A stretch of DNA of 64,000 nucleotides, taken from positions 1 to 64,000 of the forward strand of contig CAJXQJ010000002.1 of NCBI GenBank assembly GCA_913058245.1, written 5' to 3'. Shown piece after piece: positions 48,510-57,984 of the stretch (its first letter is position 1; each line of letters begins with the position of its first letter). The position numbers and the translations under genes were made by a program. The notes under the pieces are model-generated. The model was given only the letters and a program-made list of their open reading frames with translations. It did not search any database and had not been told where the DNA came from. This DNA is from an uncultured Colwellia sp. (GTDB taxonomy: Bacteria > Pseudomonadota > Gammaproteobacteria > Enterobacterales > Alteromonadaceae).

Positions 48510-49139
48510 TTATCTAGTTTTGAGTTTGTCTAAATTAAGTTCTAACCATTGTAACGCAATAATAGTAGCGGCATTAGGTATTTTTCCATCATTTAAAAGC
48601 TTGATTACATCTATTCTTGGCATCACGTGTACTAAAATATCTTCTCCTTCGCAAGCAAGACCATGCACACCAGACAAGTTCTCACTAGCAACAGTTGCAC
48701 AATAGAGATGAATACATTCACTCATGCCACCCGAGCTTGATAAATAGTTCATCACCTTAGTCATATTCTTTGGCAAAATAGTTAAATCAGCTTCTTCTTT
48801 CGCTTCTCGAATCGCTACATCTTTCGGCTGTTCACTTGCACCAAACATACCGGCAATAAGCTCTAATTGCCAAGGTCCAAACTCGCTGCGCAGCGCGCCT
48901 GGACGAAATTGTTCTATAAGTACTACAGTATCTAAAATAGGGTCATAAGGTAGTACCGCGACCGCATCACCACGCTCAAATACTTCTCTGGTTAGCGTTT
49001 CGCTATACCCGCCTTGATAAAGTTTGTGACGGAACTGATACTCATCAAGCGCGAAGAAGCCCTGATACTTTCGTGTTTTGCTAACAATTTCAACATCACT
49101 ATTGTTAAAACGTAACAACGGCTCTTTCGCTGATTTCAT
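48510..49139 (-). CDS. nudF: ADP-ribose pyrophosphatase
   Basis: NudF hydrolyses ADP-ribose to AMP and ribose 5-phosphate, clearing a reactive by-product of NAD turnover. I use the ATG at 49139 (MKSAKEPLLRFNNSDVEIV, 209 residues, the E. coli length) with AGGA 7 bases upstream; an in-frame start at 49205 would add 22 residues. The Nudix box is GMFGASEQPKDVAIREAKEEADL, with the essential REAKEE core. It is the first gene of the nudF-parE operon and is divergent from tolC. Confidence 0.94.
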   Translation of the reverse strand: MKSAKEPLLRFNNSDVEIVSKTRKYQGFFALDEYQFRHKLYQGGYSETLTREVFERGDAVAVLPYDPILDTVVLIEQFRPGALRSEFGPWQLELIAGMFGASEQPKDVAIREAKEEADLTILPKNMTKVMNYLSSSGGMSECIHLYCATVASENLSGVHGLACEGEDILVHVMPRIDVIKLLNDGKIPNAATIIALQWLELNLDKLKTR

Positions 49140-49325
49140 AGGTAAGTCCTGACTGATGTTAAAAAATTTTCTGGATGATTTCTGCGTTACACTAGCACTT
49201 AACATTTTGTTACACTAGAATACTTCGGTAAACACTTATTTTATTTAGCTAATTCCTTATTCACGTTAAGATAGTTACAATTAGAAAAATAATACCAAGT
49301 TCAATATTAAAGGGATCGCTCCAAC

Positions 49326-50657
49326 ATGAGAAAAACAATAACAGCACTATTTATTGGCATTGCCTGTGCTGCAAGTAGCTCTTTAGCTAATGCCGAAGAT
49401 TTATTATCAGTATACCAGCAAGCGCAAGCGAATGATCCAGTAGTTCTTGGAGCACACGCTCAATATTTAGCGACAAAAGAAGGCATTGATCAAGCTCGTG
49501 CGACTTTATTACCACAACTGAGTGGTTCGGTTTCATTCACCGATGGCGAAAGCGAGCGTTTAAATGATGCTGGCCAAATAATGACTCTTGATTCTGAAGA
49601 TTTCACTTACGGCGCAAATCTTAGTATGGAGATATATCGTCATTCAACATGGTTACGCTTAGACAATGCGAAAAAACTTGCACACCAAAGTGATATTTCA
49701 TACCAAGTAGCAAAACAAGACTTAATTGTTCGCGTGACTGAAGCATACTTTAACGTGCTGGGCGCAAAAGATGATTTGGAATTCTCAGTTGCAGAAAAAG
49801 CGGCTATTGAGCGTCAACTAGAACAAACAAAGCAACGTTTTTCAGTTGGTCTAACCGCAATTACTGATGTCCATGAAGCTCAAGCACAATACGACAATGC
49901 CGTAACAGAAGAAATTAGAGCAGAAAATAATGTATTTAATGCTGAAGAAGCGCTACGTGTTATCACTAACGTTTATCCACGCGATTTAAGCATTTTAAAT
50001 ACCGAGCGTTTTGGCACCTCTCGCCCATCTCCTGACAGTGCAAATGAGTGGCAACAAACCGCTGAAGCGAAAAATTTAGATTTAATTGCACAGAAAATTA
50101 ATGTTGATATTGCTAAAGAAAATATTAATATCGCTAAAGCAGGTCATTACCCATCACTTGATTTAAATGGCAGCATTAGCTCTTCTGATACTGATATAAA
50201 TAGTGTTAACTCACCAGCACTAGATAGTCACTCAATTGGTGTCACCTTAACGGTACCAATTTATTCTGGTGGTGCAATTTCTAGTAGTGTTCGCCAAGCT
50301 CAAAGCAATTATGTTGTAGCTAGCCAAAACATGGAACAATCACATCGTAACGTTGTGCGCAATACGCGTAATGCCTACAACACAGTTATTGCCGCGGTTT
50401 CAGCAATTAAATCTTTAGAGCAATCTGTAGTGAGTGCTGAAAGTGCGTTAAAAGCAACTGAAGCAGGTTTTGAAGTAGGCACACGTACTATTGTTGATGT
50501 ATTAAACAGTACTCGTAACTTATACAATGCCAAAAGAAATTTATCGTCTACTCGCTATACATACATTCAAAACGTATTAGCACTTAAACGAGCTGGCGGT
50601 ACAATTACTGATCAAGACTTAGCCGATATAAACAAAGGTTTAATGGCTGCAAAATAA
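49326..50657 (+). CDS. tolC: Outer membrane efflux channel TolC
   Basis: TolC is the trimeric outer-membrane exit duct for multidrug efflux pumps and type I secretion. The 443-residue precursor has a signal peptide (MRKTITALFIGIACAASSSL, cleavage near ANA). The two pseudo-repeats of the OEP family are visible: EDLLSVYQQAQANDPVVLGA and LDLIAQKINVDIAKENINIAK at their starts, and YFNVLGAKDDLEFSVAEKAA and TEAGFEVGTRTIVDVLNSTR in the helical barrels. It lies divergent from nudF as in E. coli. A strong terminator follows. Confidence 0.95.
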   Translation: MRKTITALFIGIACAASSSLANAEDLLSVYQQAQANDPVVLGAHAQYLATKEGIDQARATLLPQLSGSVSFTDGESERLNDAGQIMTLDSEDFTYGANLSMEIYRHSTWLRLDNAKKLAHQSDISYQVAKQDLIVRVTEAYFNVLGAKDDLEFSVAEKAAIERQLEQTKQRFSVGLTAITDVHEAQAQYDNAVTEEIRAENNVFNAEEALRVITNVYPRDLSILNTERFGTSRPSPDSANEWQQTAEAKNLDLIAQKINVDIAKENINIAKAGHYPSLDLNGSISSSDTDINSVNSPALDSHSIGVTLTVPIYSGGAISSSVRQAQSNYVVASQNMEQSHRNVVRNTRNAYNTVIAAVSAIKSLEQSVVSAESALKATEAGFEVGTRTIVDVLNSTRNLYNAKRNLSSTRYTYIQNVLALKRAGGTITDQDLADINKGLMAAK

Positions 50658-50692
50658 GTTATTTAACCAGTTTGTAAAACTGAATTTCTGAT

Positions 50693-50719
50693 AAAAAAGC
50701 ACCTTAGGGTGCTTTTTTA
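50693..50719. terminator. Bidirectional terminator between tolC and hldE
   Basis: The AAAAAAGCACC/GGTGCTTTTTT stem with flanking A and T runs serves the convergent tolC and hldE genes. Confidence 0.93.
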
Positions 50720-50756
50720 TTTAGATATTTTAACTTTATTAGCAAGAGGTAAAGTA

Positions 50757-52184
50757 TTAGTCTTCTTGCTTTATCGCATTAATAATATTCGTGGTTGAAA
50801 TACCATCTTCAAAATTTAGTACTTTTACTTCTCCACCTGCAGCCAATACCTCTTCACCACCAGCAATTTCTTCTATTTTATAATCCCCCCCCTTCACCAA
50901 GGTATTGGGTAAAATATTAGCAATCATACGCTGCGGTGTATCTTCCGTAAATGGTACAACCCAATCAACAGCACCTAAACCAGCAAGAACTGCCATTCTG
51001 CGGTCAACAGGATTAACTGGGCGACCAGGCCCTTTCAATCGTGTTACTGAGGCATCATCGTTTACTGCAACAATTAAGCGACTCCCTAACGTTTTAGCAT
51101 TATTTAAATACGAAACATGGCCTGCATGTAAAATATCAAAACAACCGTTGGTCATAACAATATTCTCTCCACGTGCTTGCGCAAGTTCAACAGCAATTTT
51201 TAGCTGTTCTTCTGACATCACACCAAAACCACTTTCTTGCCCTGAGGACAATTCAGCTCTTAGTTCTGTCTCACTAACTGTCGATGTACCTAGTTTACCG
51301 ACTACAATACCTGCGGCAATATTTGCCAAAGCACTGGCTTGAGTAAACTCTGAATTTGCCGCTATCGCCAAGGCAAGTGTTGCAATAACGGTGTCGCCAG
51401 CACCGGTAACATCATAAACTTCTCGAGCCTGGGTTGGTAAATGAAATTCTTCGTGATCATGACGTAGTAAAGTCATACCTTGTTCGCTTCGTGTCACCAA
51501 CATTGCCGTTAAATCTAATTCCTTTAACAACGCTTGTCCTTTGCTAACAATTTCAGCTTCGCTTTTACAGTGACCAACTACAGCTTCAAATTCCGATAAG
51601 TTTGGCGTAATTAAAGTTGCACCACGATAGCGTGAAAAATCAGTGCCTTTTGGGTCAACTAACACTGGCACGTTATGGGCTTTTGCTGCTTGAATTAAGC
51701 TCTGAACATCTGACAAAGTACCTTTGTCATAATCGGATAAGAGTAAAAGATCGTGTTCAGCAACTAACGCTTTAGTTTGTGCTAATAGTGGTTGTTTATC
51801 AGCATCAGCAAATGACTCTTCAAAATCTAAACGCAATAATTGCTGGCTACGGCTCATTACGCGCAACTTAGTAATAGTAGGGTGCGATGGCGATTGTAAA
51901 AATTTGCAATTAATATTCATTGCCGATAAATGGCTCTGCAAGGTGCTTGAGGCTTCATCATTACCTGTCATTCCTGTTAGAGTTACTTGACCATTTAATG
52001 AAGCAATATTCAAGGCAACGTTAGCGGCACCGCCAGGTCGGTCTTCGTCTTGTTGTATTTTTACAACAGGTACTGGAGCCTCGGGAGAAATTCGCTGAGT
52101 TGGCCCATGCCAATAGCGATCTAACATGATGTCACCAACAACTAAAACGCGCGCTTTTTCAAAAGCGGGAATATCTACTTTCAT
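50757..52184 (-). CDS. hldE: Bifunctional heptose 7-phosphate kinase / heptose 1-phosphate adenylyltransferase
   Basis: HldE makes ADP-D-glycero-beta-D-manno-heptose for the LPS inner core, by phosphorylating heptose 7-phosphate at C1 and later transferring AMP. From the ATG at 52184 ([20 protein letters not shown]) it has 475 residues. The N-terminal ribokinase-fold domain has [13 protein letters not shown] and the catalytic [16 protein letters not shown] near residue 260. The C-terminal nucleotidyltransferase domain (about 340-475) has [16 protein letters not shown]. An in-frame start at 52214 adds 10 unlikely residues. Divergent from an acyltransferase gene, so LPS genes cluster here. Confidence 0.95.
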   Translation of the reverse strand: MKVDIPAFEKARVLVVGDIMLDRYWHGPTQRISPEAPVPVVKIQQDEDRPGGAANVALNIASLNGQVTLTGMTGNDEASSTLQSHLSAMNINCKFLQSPSHPTITKLRVMSRSQQLLRLDFEESFADADKQPLLAQTKALVAEHDLLLLSDYDKGTLSDVQSLIQAAKAHNVPVLVDPKGTDFSRYRGATLITPNLSEFEAVVGHCKSEAEIVSKGQALLKELDLTAMLVTRSEQGMTLLRHDHEEFHLPTQAREVYDVTGAGDTVIATLALAIAANSEFTQASALANIAAGIVVGKLGTSTVSETELRAELSSGQESGFGVMSEEQLKIAVELAQARGENIVMTNGCFDILHAGHVSYLNNAKTLGSRLIVAVNDDASVTRLKGPGRPVNPVDRRMAVLAGLGAVDWVVPFTEDTPQRMIANILPNTLVKGGDYKIEEIAGGEEVLAAGGEVKVLNFEDGISTTNIINAIKQED

Positions 52185-52253
52185 CCTGTGCCCTATAACA
52201 GATATAATAAGCAATATTGTAACACAAGCAATTCAATGAGTTGAAATCATCCC

Positions 52254-53192
52254 GTGAGTAAAAATAAAGTTTTACAGCCGAATTTTAAAATATCATTCCT
52301 TTTACCTAAGTATTGGTTCACTTGGCTTGGGGTACTTATTCTCTATACCATTTCTTGGCTCCCCTACCGATTTCAACTATTTCTAGGGAAAATGATTGGA
52401 CGCCTACTTTATAAAGTGGGCTCAAGCCGCAAAAAAGTTGCTCTTAGAAATTTGGAACTATGTTTTCCGGATATGCCTAACATTGAGCGACAAACTATGC
52501 TCAAGAGAAATTTTGAAAATACAGGTATCGCTCTGCTAGAAACTGGCATGGGTTGGTGGTGGCCAAATTGGCGAGTGAGAAATAAAATAAAGATTATTGG
52601 CCTTGAACATATTGAGGAAGCACAAAAGCAAGGCAAAGGCGTTCTGTTGTTAGCTATGCATTATTTGAGTGTCGAAATCAATTGCCGTGGTATTGGCTCT
52701 GGCCACCCTATGGTGGTGTTTTACCGCCCTCATAACAATCAATTAATGGAGTACTTTCAATTTAGGGGCCGTGGCCGTTCAAATAAATACATGCTGGGCA
52801 AACGTGATGTTAAAGGTTTAATTCGTGCCTTACACGATGGCGAAGCCTGTGTTTACTTGCCTGATCAAGATTATGGCCGTAATCGCAGTGTTTTTGTTCC
52901 TTTCTTTGCAGTGCCTGAAGCAGCATCAACCACAGGTACCTTGATATTTGCACGACAAAAAAATACGCAAACGCACATGATAATACCGACCCGAAATAAT
53001 GATGGTAGCGGCTACACATTAGAAATAAAACCTATGTTGGAAAATTTTCCAACCGGTGATGATACCGCCGATGTACTGCGTGTAAATCAAGAATTGGAAA
53101 AAGCCATAATGGTTAAACCAGAACAATATATGTGGCTACACCGTCGCTTTAAAACTAGACCTAACGAAGATGACCCATCATTGTATAAATAG
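52254..53192 (+). CDS. Lipid A biosynthesis lauroyl/palmitoleoyl acyltransferase (LpxL/LpxP family)
   Basis: This enzyme adds a secondary acyl chain from acyl-ACP to Kdo2-lipid IVA at the inner membrane. The 312-residue protein has the N-terminal membrane helix (YWFTWLGVLILYTISWLPY), then RKKVALRNLELCFPDM. The catalytic His-x4-Glu element lies in LLLAMHYLSVEIN, and RALHDGEACVYLPDQDYGRN matches LpxL/LpxP. The start is GTG at 52254, with only a weak ribosome site; no usable ATG is near. LpxL versus LpxP cannot be decided, though a palmitoleoyl enzyme would fit a cold-adapted host. Confidence 0.9.
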   Translation: MSKNKVLQPNFKISFLLPKYWFTWLGVLILYTISWLPYRFQLFLGKMIGRLLYKVGSSRKKVALRNLELCFPDMPNIERQTMLKRNFENTGIALLETGMGWWWPNWRVRNKIKIIGLEHIEEAQKQGKGVLLLAMHYLSVEINCRGIGSGHPMVVFYRPHNNQLMEYFQFRGRGRSNKYMLGKRDVKGLIRALHDGEACVYLPDQDYGRNRSVFVPFFAVPEAASTTGTLIFARQKNTQTHMIIPTRNNDGSGYTLEIKPMLENFPTGDDTADVLRVNQELEKAIMVKPEQYMWLHRRFKTRPNEDDPSLYK

Positions 53193-53242
53193 GCATTGTT
53201 AGTTATGGTATAAGTAAAGATGTAACATAAATATAAAAACTT

Positions 53243-53917
53243 ATGAATTTTTGGCTGCGTAATATTATTTTAGGAGCAATTTTAGTCGGTTTAGCAACAG
53301 CTTTGTTGATGAATCAAGAATTGCTATTTTCATTTAGCCAAGACGCTGCCGACGATATTTCTGAATTGACAGACAACTCACCACCGCCAGCAATGGTTGA
53401 TAAAGAAGAAAAATCAGTTGTGCGACCAGCTAAAAATTCCAATGCCGCAGCTGAAGGCCTTTCTCGATTCTATGCTAATTTGCATGGCGATGATGAAAAG
53501 GGCCCTAAAGTAAGAAATAATATTGTTTACCTTCCTGATCCAAAAGGTGATTTAGAAAAAATACTCGAAGCTAGGCGCCTAATTACCAGGCCACTACGTA
53601 GAAATTGGACAGGAAGAACCAATAATCACCCATTTCGCTTAGGGGAAACCTTATTTCAAAAGCTTTCAGAATACGCACAAGATAACGGTTTAGAAGTTAT
53701 TTGGTGGCTTAATCGTGATTACTTAGTTAAAGATGCTTTTCGTATTAATAAAGATATTCTCACGACTGCCTACCAAGTAGGTAAAGCGGTAGAAGGCCAC
53801 TTTGAAAATGGCCTCAGTATTTATTTTTGTAATCAGCAACGTGCTATTGTGTTGATAGAGTACACCATTCCTTATTTAGAAAATGAGTGTATTTTACTTC
53901 CTAAATCACGCCGTTAG
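53243..53917 (+). CDS. TcpQ-domain-like membrane-anchored protein
   Basis: This 224-residue protein has one N-terminal membrane helix (IILGAILVGLATALLM) and so probably a periplasmic body. A disordered acidic and Pro-rich linker follows, to about residue 75. The C-terminal 110 residues (RLGETLFQKLSEYAQDNGLEVIWWLN ... GKAVEGHFENGLSIYFCNQQRAIVLIE) look like the TcpQ fold, first known from toxin-coregulated pilus assembly and found in several secretin-associated proteins. No pilus genes are nearby, so its role is unknown. It is 50 bp after the acyltransferase gene and convergent with glnE. Confidence 0.65.
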   Translation: MNFWLRNIILGAILVGLATALLMNQELLFSFSQDAADDISELTDNSPPPAMVDKEEKSVVRPAKNSNAAAEGLSRFYANLHGDDEKGPKVRNNIVYLPDPKGDLEKILEARRLITRPLRRNWTGRTNNHPFRLGETLFQKLSEYAQDNGLEVIWWLNRDYLVKDAFRINKDILTTAYQVGKAVEGHFENGLSIYFCNQQRAIVLIEYTIPYLENECILLPKSRR

Positions 53918-53931
53918 TCTGAAACAAGTAG

Positions 53932-56859
53932 TTAACTAAATACTTTACTTATAATCGGTAAAATACTGTGAAAGTCAGTTTCAAACTTCGCATTATCAAT
54001 CACCTGCTCACTATTTTGCAGTGTCGCGTGATGACCAAAATCTCGCAATTTGCAATAATTAGCAACTAATATCAGTTGCTCATTTTCTGTGATCTGACTT
54101 AATTTAGCTAAATGTTTTAACAGACTGATATTATCTGAATATTCGCTTAATTCTGGATGCTCTGCACTAGCCGATAGCACTAAGTATTGAACAAAGAACT
54201 CTATATCAACTAAGCCGCCACGCCCTTGTTTAATATCAACCTGCTGCGATGACGATTTATCTAGATGACTACGCATTTTATCGCGCATTTGTTGGACATC
54301 AGTTAATAAAGAAGCAGTTTCTCGTTCAGTCGACAATACCTGACGTTTTATTTTCAAAAATTTTTCGGTTAATGCATCGCCACCATAAATAATCCGTGTA
54401 CGCACTAAAGCTTGATGTTCCCATGTCCAAGCATCATTTTCTTGATAATGTGCAAAAGTGTCGATATGCACCATTAATAAGCCAGCATTACCCGACGGCC
54501 TTAACCGCATATCTAGCTCATACAAAATGCCGTTCGCCATACGCGTATTAAACAGATGCATCATGCGTTGAGCTAACTTTAAATAAAATTGGCCTGAGGT
54601 AATTTGTTTTTCACCTGTGGTTAACTCCGTCAAATCCGCATCATGAACAAACACTAAATCCAGATCTGAGCTATAACCTAACTCGATGCCACCAAGCTTG
54701 CCATAACCAATAACAGCAAAGCCTTTATCTTGAGTTCCATCTTTACTTACTGGTACACCAAACCGTTGAATTAGTTGTTGCCAAGCCAAATTTGCGACCT
54801 CTTCAACAGTGGCTTCTGCTAAAGCAGTTAAATGTTCGCTAACTTCCGTTATCGGCAATATGCCAGAAATATCAGCCGCAGCAATACGTAATTGCTTAAT
54901 TTGTTTAAATTGCCGTAAAGTGATCATTTGTGCTTCTTGATCTTCCTCTGGCACTCTCAACATTAGTTCACGCAATTCTGCGCTATAAGAGATTAATTGT
55001 GGCGCTTGATGAAACAACTTGGGGTCAATTAATTCATCTAAAAGTATAGGGTGTTTGGCGATGTGCTCTGCCACCCAGCTACTGTTATGACACAAGTGAA
55101 TTAAGTGTTTTAGCGCCCCCTCATTTTCAAAGAGCAATTCTAAATATGCCGTACGTGTGGCAATAGTTGTTAATACCGTCAATACACGTACTAAAGTTTG
55201 TTCGGTTAATTTTAAATTCGCAATATGCCAAATAAGACTCGGAATTAATTTATCTAAGACCTGTCGACCGCGATTTCCCATGCTACGTTTACTCATTTCA
55301 TGGCGAAACTCTTTAAGTGCAGCCCACAACTTTTCATTATCCCAACATGGTATTTCATCATTGGAACCTAATAACTGTGGGGATTGTTCGATCCAGTTAA
55401 TAGACTCTTCATCTTCCCATTGACTATCCCATAATGTTGTCCAGTATTGATCAACAGCTTGTCTATTGGGGCTTTCTTCACCAATTAGCTCACCAAACTG
55501 CTGATGGACTCCTTGCATGTGTGCAACCAGCTCTTGCAAAAAACTCTGCCAATCAGTGCAATTTGCATCAGCAAGAATCGAAATAATACGTTGTTGGTCT
55601 AAATTATTATCTGGCAAGGTTTGTGTTTGCTGGTCAGCTAGTGCTTGAATAATATTTTCAACACGTCGTAAAAAACGATAACTTTTAGTTAATACTTGCG
55701 CACTTTGCTGGTTAATTTCACCATATTTAATCAATAAAGGCAGTACTGTTAGTAAATTTCTATGTTGGAGCTCCGTTACTCGGCCACCTCGAATCATTTG
55801 AAAAACTTGTACAATGAACTCAACTTCACGAATACCACCAGCGCCAAGTTTAATATTATTGTTAAGTTGCTTACGCCTCACCTCTTGGGCAATCATCGCT
55901 TTCATACGTCGTAAGCTATCAATCACACTAAAATCGATATAACGTCGATAGACAAAAGGTCGCAGCATAGCCGAAAGTTGGCCATGGTATTTCCCTTGCC
56001 CAATCAAGCGGGCTTTCAACATGGCGTAACGTTCCCAATCTCGCCCTTGGTCTTGGTAATAGTTTTCCATGGCATTGAAAGACAAAACCAATGGGCCACT
56101 TTCACCAAATGGACGTAAACGCATATCCACTCGATAAACAAACCCATCAGCGGTTTTTTGATGCAATGCTGTGATTAGCTTTTGGCCAAGGCGAGTAAAA
56201 AATGTTTGATTATCTATGCTACGTCGAACACCTTGAGTTTCACCAGATTCAGGATAAACAAAAATTAGATCGATATCGGAAGAAAAATTTAGTTCCTCAC
56301 CACCGAGTTTCCCCATGCCATAAACTAAAAGTTCTTGCTCCTGCCCTTCACTGTTAGCTGGTACTCCCCATTTACTTTGACAAAAATGACTAAGCCAATT
56401 TTTTGCCGCAAGAATTAGGCTATCCGCTAGAAAAGACAGACGCTTTAGCGATTCATCAAGGCTAACATTTAATAAAAAATCACCAACAGCAATATGGACC
56501 ATTTGTTCTAAACGAAATAAACGTAAATAACGATGTAATTGCTCTTCAGTTTCACAGCCTTTTAATTTTTCGGCAATGAGATTGCTGTATTCTGGTGTAC
56601 TATGAGCGAGTAACTGCTCACTTTCAAAGAGTTCCACCACTAACTCTGGAGCCTGTAATGCACTATGTAAAATAAAGTCACTTAAGCCTAAAGCATCTTT
56701 AAAAAGTACCTGCCGACTTTGTGAGAGTGTTTTAGCAATATCAGGATATTGTTGATAAAATTGTTGCCAACTAGCATTGCTTTGCTGTTCAACTAAGCTT
56801 GAAGTAGTGGAATTAGAAGAATATGACACATTACCCTCAATAAAACTATTTCTGCCCAT
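53932..56859 (-). CDS. glnE: Bifunctional glutamine synthetase adenylyltransferase/adenylyl-removing enzyme
   Basis: GlnE adds and removes AMP on glutamine synthetase in response to PII and glutamine, tuning nitrogen assimilation. The 975-residue protein has two nucleotidyltransferase domains. The N-terminal deadenylylase has YGMGKLGGEELNFSSDIDLIFVY and the C-terminal adenylylase has GYGKLGGIELGYSSDLDLVFVH. They are separated by the regulatory helical region, and both Asp-x-Asp pairs are intact. The N-terminus is slightly longer than in E. coli (946) and the ATG has no strong ribosome site. glnB and glnA are not in the window. Confidence 0.95.
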   Translation of the reverse strand: MGRNSFIEGNVSYSSNSTTSSLVEQQSNASWQQFYQQYPDIAKTLSQSRQVLFKDALGLSDFILHSALQAPELVVELFESEQLLAHSTPEYSNLIAEKLKGCETEEQLHRYLRLFRLEQMVHIAVGDFLLNVSLDESLKRLSFLADSLILAAKNWLSHFCQSKWGVPANSEGQEQELLVYGMGKLGGEELNFSSDIDLIFVYPESGETQGVRRSIDNQTFFTRLGQKLITALHQKTADGFVYRVDMRLRPFGESGPLVLSFNAMENYYQDQGRDWERYAMLKARLIGQGKYHGQLSAMLRPFVYRRYIDFSVIDSLRRMKAMIAQEVRRKQLNNNIKLGAGGIREVEFIVQVFQMIRGGRVTELQHRNLLTVLPLLIKYGEINQQSAQVLTKSYRFLRRVENIIQALADQQTQTLPDNNLDQQRIISILADANCTDWQSFLQELVAHMQGVHQQFGELIGEESPNRQAVDQYWTTLWDSQWEDEESINWIEQSPQLLGSNDEIPCWDNEKLWAALKEFRHEMSKRSMGNRGRQVLDKLIPSLIWHIANLKLTEQTLVRVLTVLTTIATRTAYLELLFENEGALKHLIHLCHNSSWVAEHIAKHPILLDELIDPKLFHQAPQLISYSAELRELMLRVPEEDQEAQMITLRQFKQIKQLRIAAADISGILPITEVSEHLTALAEATVEEVANLAWQQLIQRFGVPVSKDGTQDKGFAVIGYGKLGGIELGYSSDLDLVFVHDADLTELTTGEKQITSGQFYLKLAQRMMHLFNTRMANGILYELDMRLRPSGNAGLLMVHIDTFAHYQENDAWTWEHQALVRTRIIYGGDALTEKFLKIKRQVLSTERETASLLTDVQQMRDKMRSHLDKSSSQQVDIKQGRGGLVDIEFFVQYLVLSASAEHPELSEYSDNISLLKHLAKLSQITENEQLILVANYCKLRDFGHHATLQNSEQVIDNAKFETDFHSILPIISKVFS

Positions 56860-56939
56860 TAAGTATCACTATTCGCTAACTAAATACTCAACCAAATGGG
56901 GAAGTGAAAATTAATTGCTCTGATATCACTAAAACAATA

Positions 56940-56952
56940 GACATAATATGTC
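56940..56952. promoter_or_regulatory. 13-bp palindrome, copy 1 of a putative shared operator
   Basis: GACATAATATGTC: 5-bp arms GACAT and ATGTC around a 3-base centre, 47 bp before the lipoprotein start codon and overlapping a -10-like CATAAT. The same sequence occurs on the opposite strand twice upstream of yjfI. Confidence 0.6.
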
Positions 56953-56998
56953 ATAAGTGATATTAATAAATGATAACCATAGCATTTTTGAGGACACT

Positions 56999-57976
56999 AT
57001 GGCAGAAATGCAGCCACTAAAATCACTTATATTTTTGCTTGTTTTATTGCTTTCCGCATGTGGAGATCCAGTAAAAGAACAAATAACCCAACAAACGCCA
57101 ATAACTGAACAACGTATTGAATTACTTGCTCAAGCATTAGCTGACGGACAAGTTCGTAATGCTAATTTAATCAAGCAATATGCAGAAAGGCTGCTAGCAG
57201 ATAAGCCCAGTTACAAACCGCTAATAGATGAATTTATTAAAGATACAGGTACACAAGGCCCAATGTACCAAGCTTTAGTTGATCGTCTCAATACTGTAAA
57301 GAATCAGCCGCAAATGTTTGCCAATTCACAAGCGATTTATGATGAATTGTTAAATCTTTATCAAGCTGCCGATCCAGTTTTATATTCTGATGCCCTAAGT
57401 GATCCACTTAATGTCTTAGCAGATATGTCTGAAGGCACATTACCACGCGTTAATTCGATGTCAAAAACACAAAGCATAGCAGCGAATAAAGCACAGGATT
57501 TTGGCACAGGTGAACAGTTAATTGGTAACCCAGCGTACGGCAGCTGGACTACTGGCTCTAACGGCATGTCTTTCTGGGCGTGGTACGGTATGTATTCTAT
57601 GATGGGAGATTTATTTGGCTCTCGACGTACATATTATAACGACTGGGGGCGTAGCCGAAATTATAGCTACTATAATGACTATGGCCGTAAACGTTATAGT
57701 TCACCTAGCCAATTAAGAAAACAAACTGATATTGATAACCGCACTCGTAAATCATTTCAAAGTCGTGGGCAAAAATACACCAGTACTTATAGTAAAAATA
57801 GAACCGGTGCTTCTAGCATTTCTAGTCAAAGTAAAAACGCGCAAACCAGTGCTAATCGCTTTGCCAGCAAAACAACGAATAAAAGTACTTATGCGAAATC
57901 AAGCAAAAGTACCAAAAATGCGAGCTTTAGAAATAGCAAAAGTACAACATCACGTAGCTTTCGACGTGGCAAGTAG
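56999..57976 (+). CDS. Lipoprotein with Ser/Lys/Arg/Tyr-rich C-terminal tail
   Basis: This 325-residue lipoprotein is read from the ATG at 56999 (MAEMQPLKSLIFLLVLLLSA, lipid-attachment Cys21), chosen for its GAGGA site 5 bases upstream over an in-frame start at 56957. A helical region (about 25-130) is followed by NPAYGSWTTGSNGMSFWAWYGMYSMMGDLFGSRR, then about 110 residues of low complexity dominated by Ser, Lys, Arg, Thr and Asn, with Tyr just before. The general plan (lipobox, Trp/Gly-rich stretch, basic Ser-rich end) recalls the YgiB/YjfM (DUF1190) lipoproteins found with yjfL, but I cannot show homology. First gene of an operon with the DUF350 gene, 8 bp before it. Confidence 0.75.
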   Translation: MAEMQPLKSLIFLLVLLLSACGDPVKEQITQQTPITEQRIELLAQALADGQVRNANLIKQYAERLLADKPSYKPLIDEFIKDTGTQGPMYQALVDRLNTVKNQPQMFANSQAIYDELLNLYQAADPVLYSDALSDPLNVLADMSEGTLPRVNSMSKTQSIAANKAQDFGTGEQLIGNPAYGSWTTGSNGMSFWAWYGMYSMMGDLFGSRRTYYNDWGRSRNYSYYNDYGRKRYSSPSQLRKQTDIDNRTRKSFQSRGQKYTSTYSKNRTGASSISSQSKNAQTSANRFASKTTNKSTYAKSSKSTKNASFRNSKSTTSRSFRRGK

Positions 57977-57984
57977 GAATTAAT

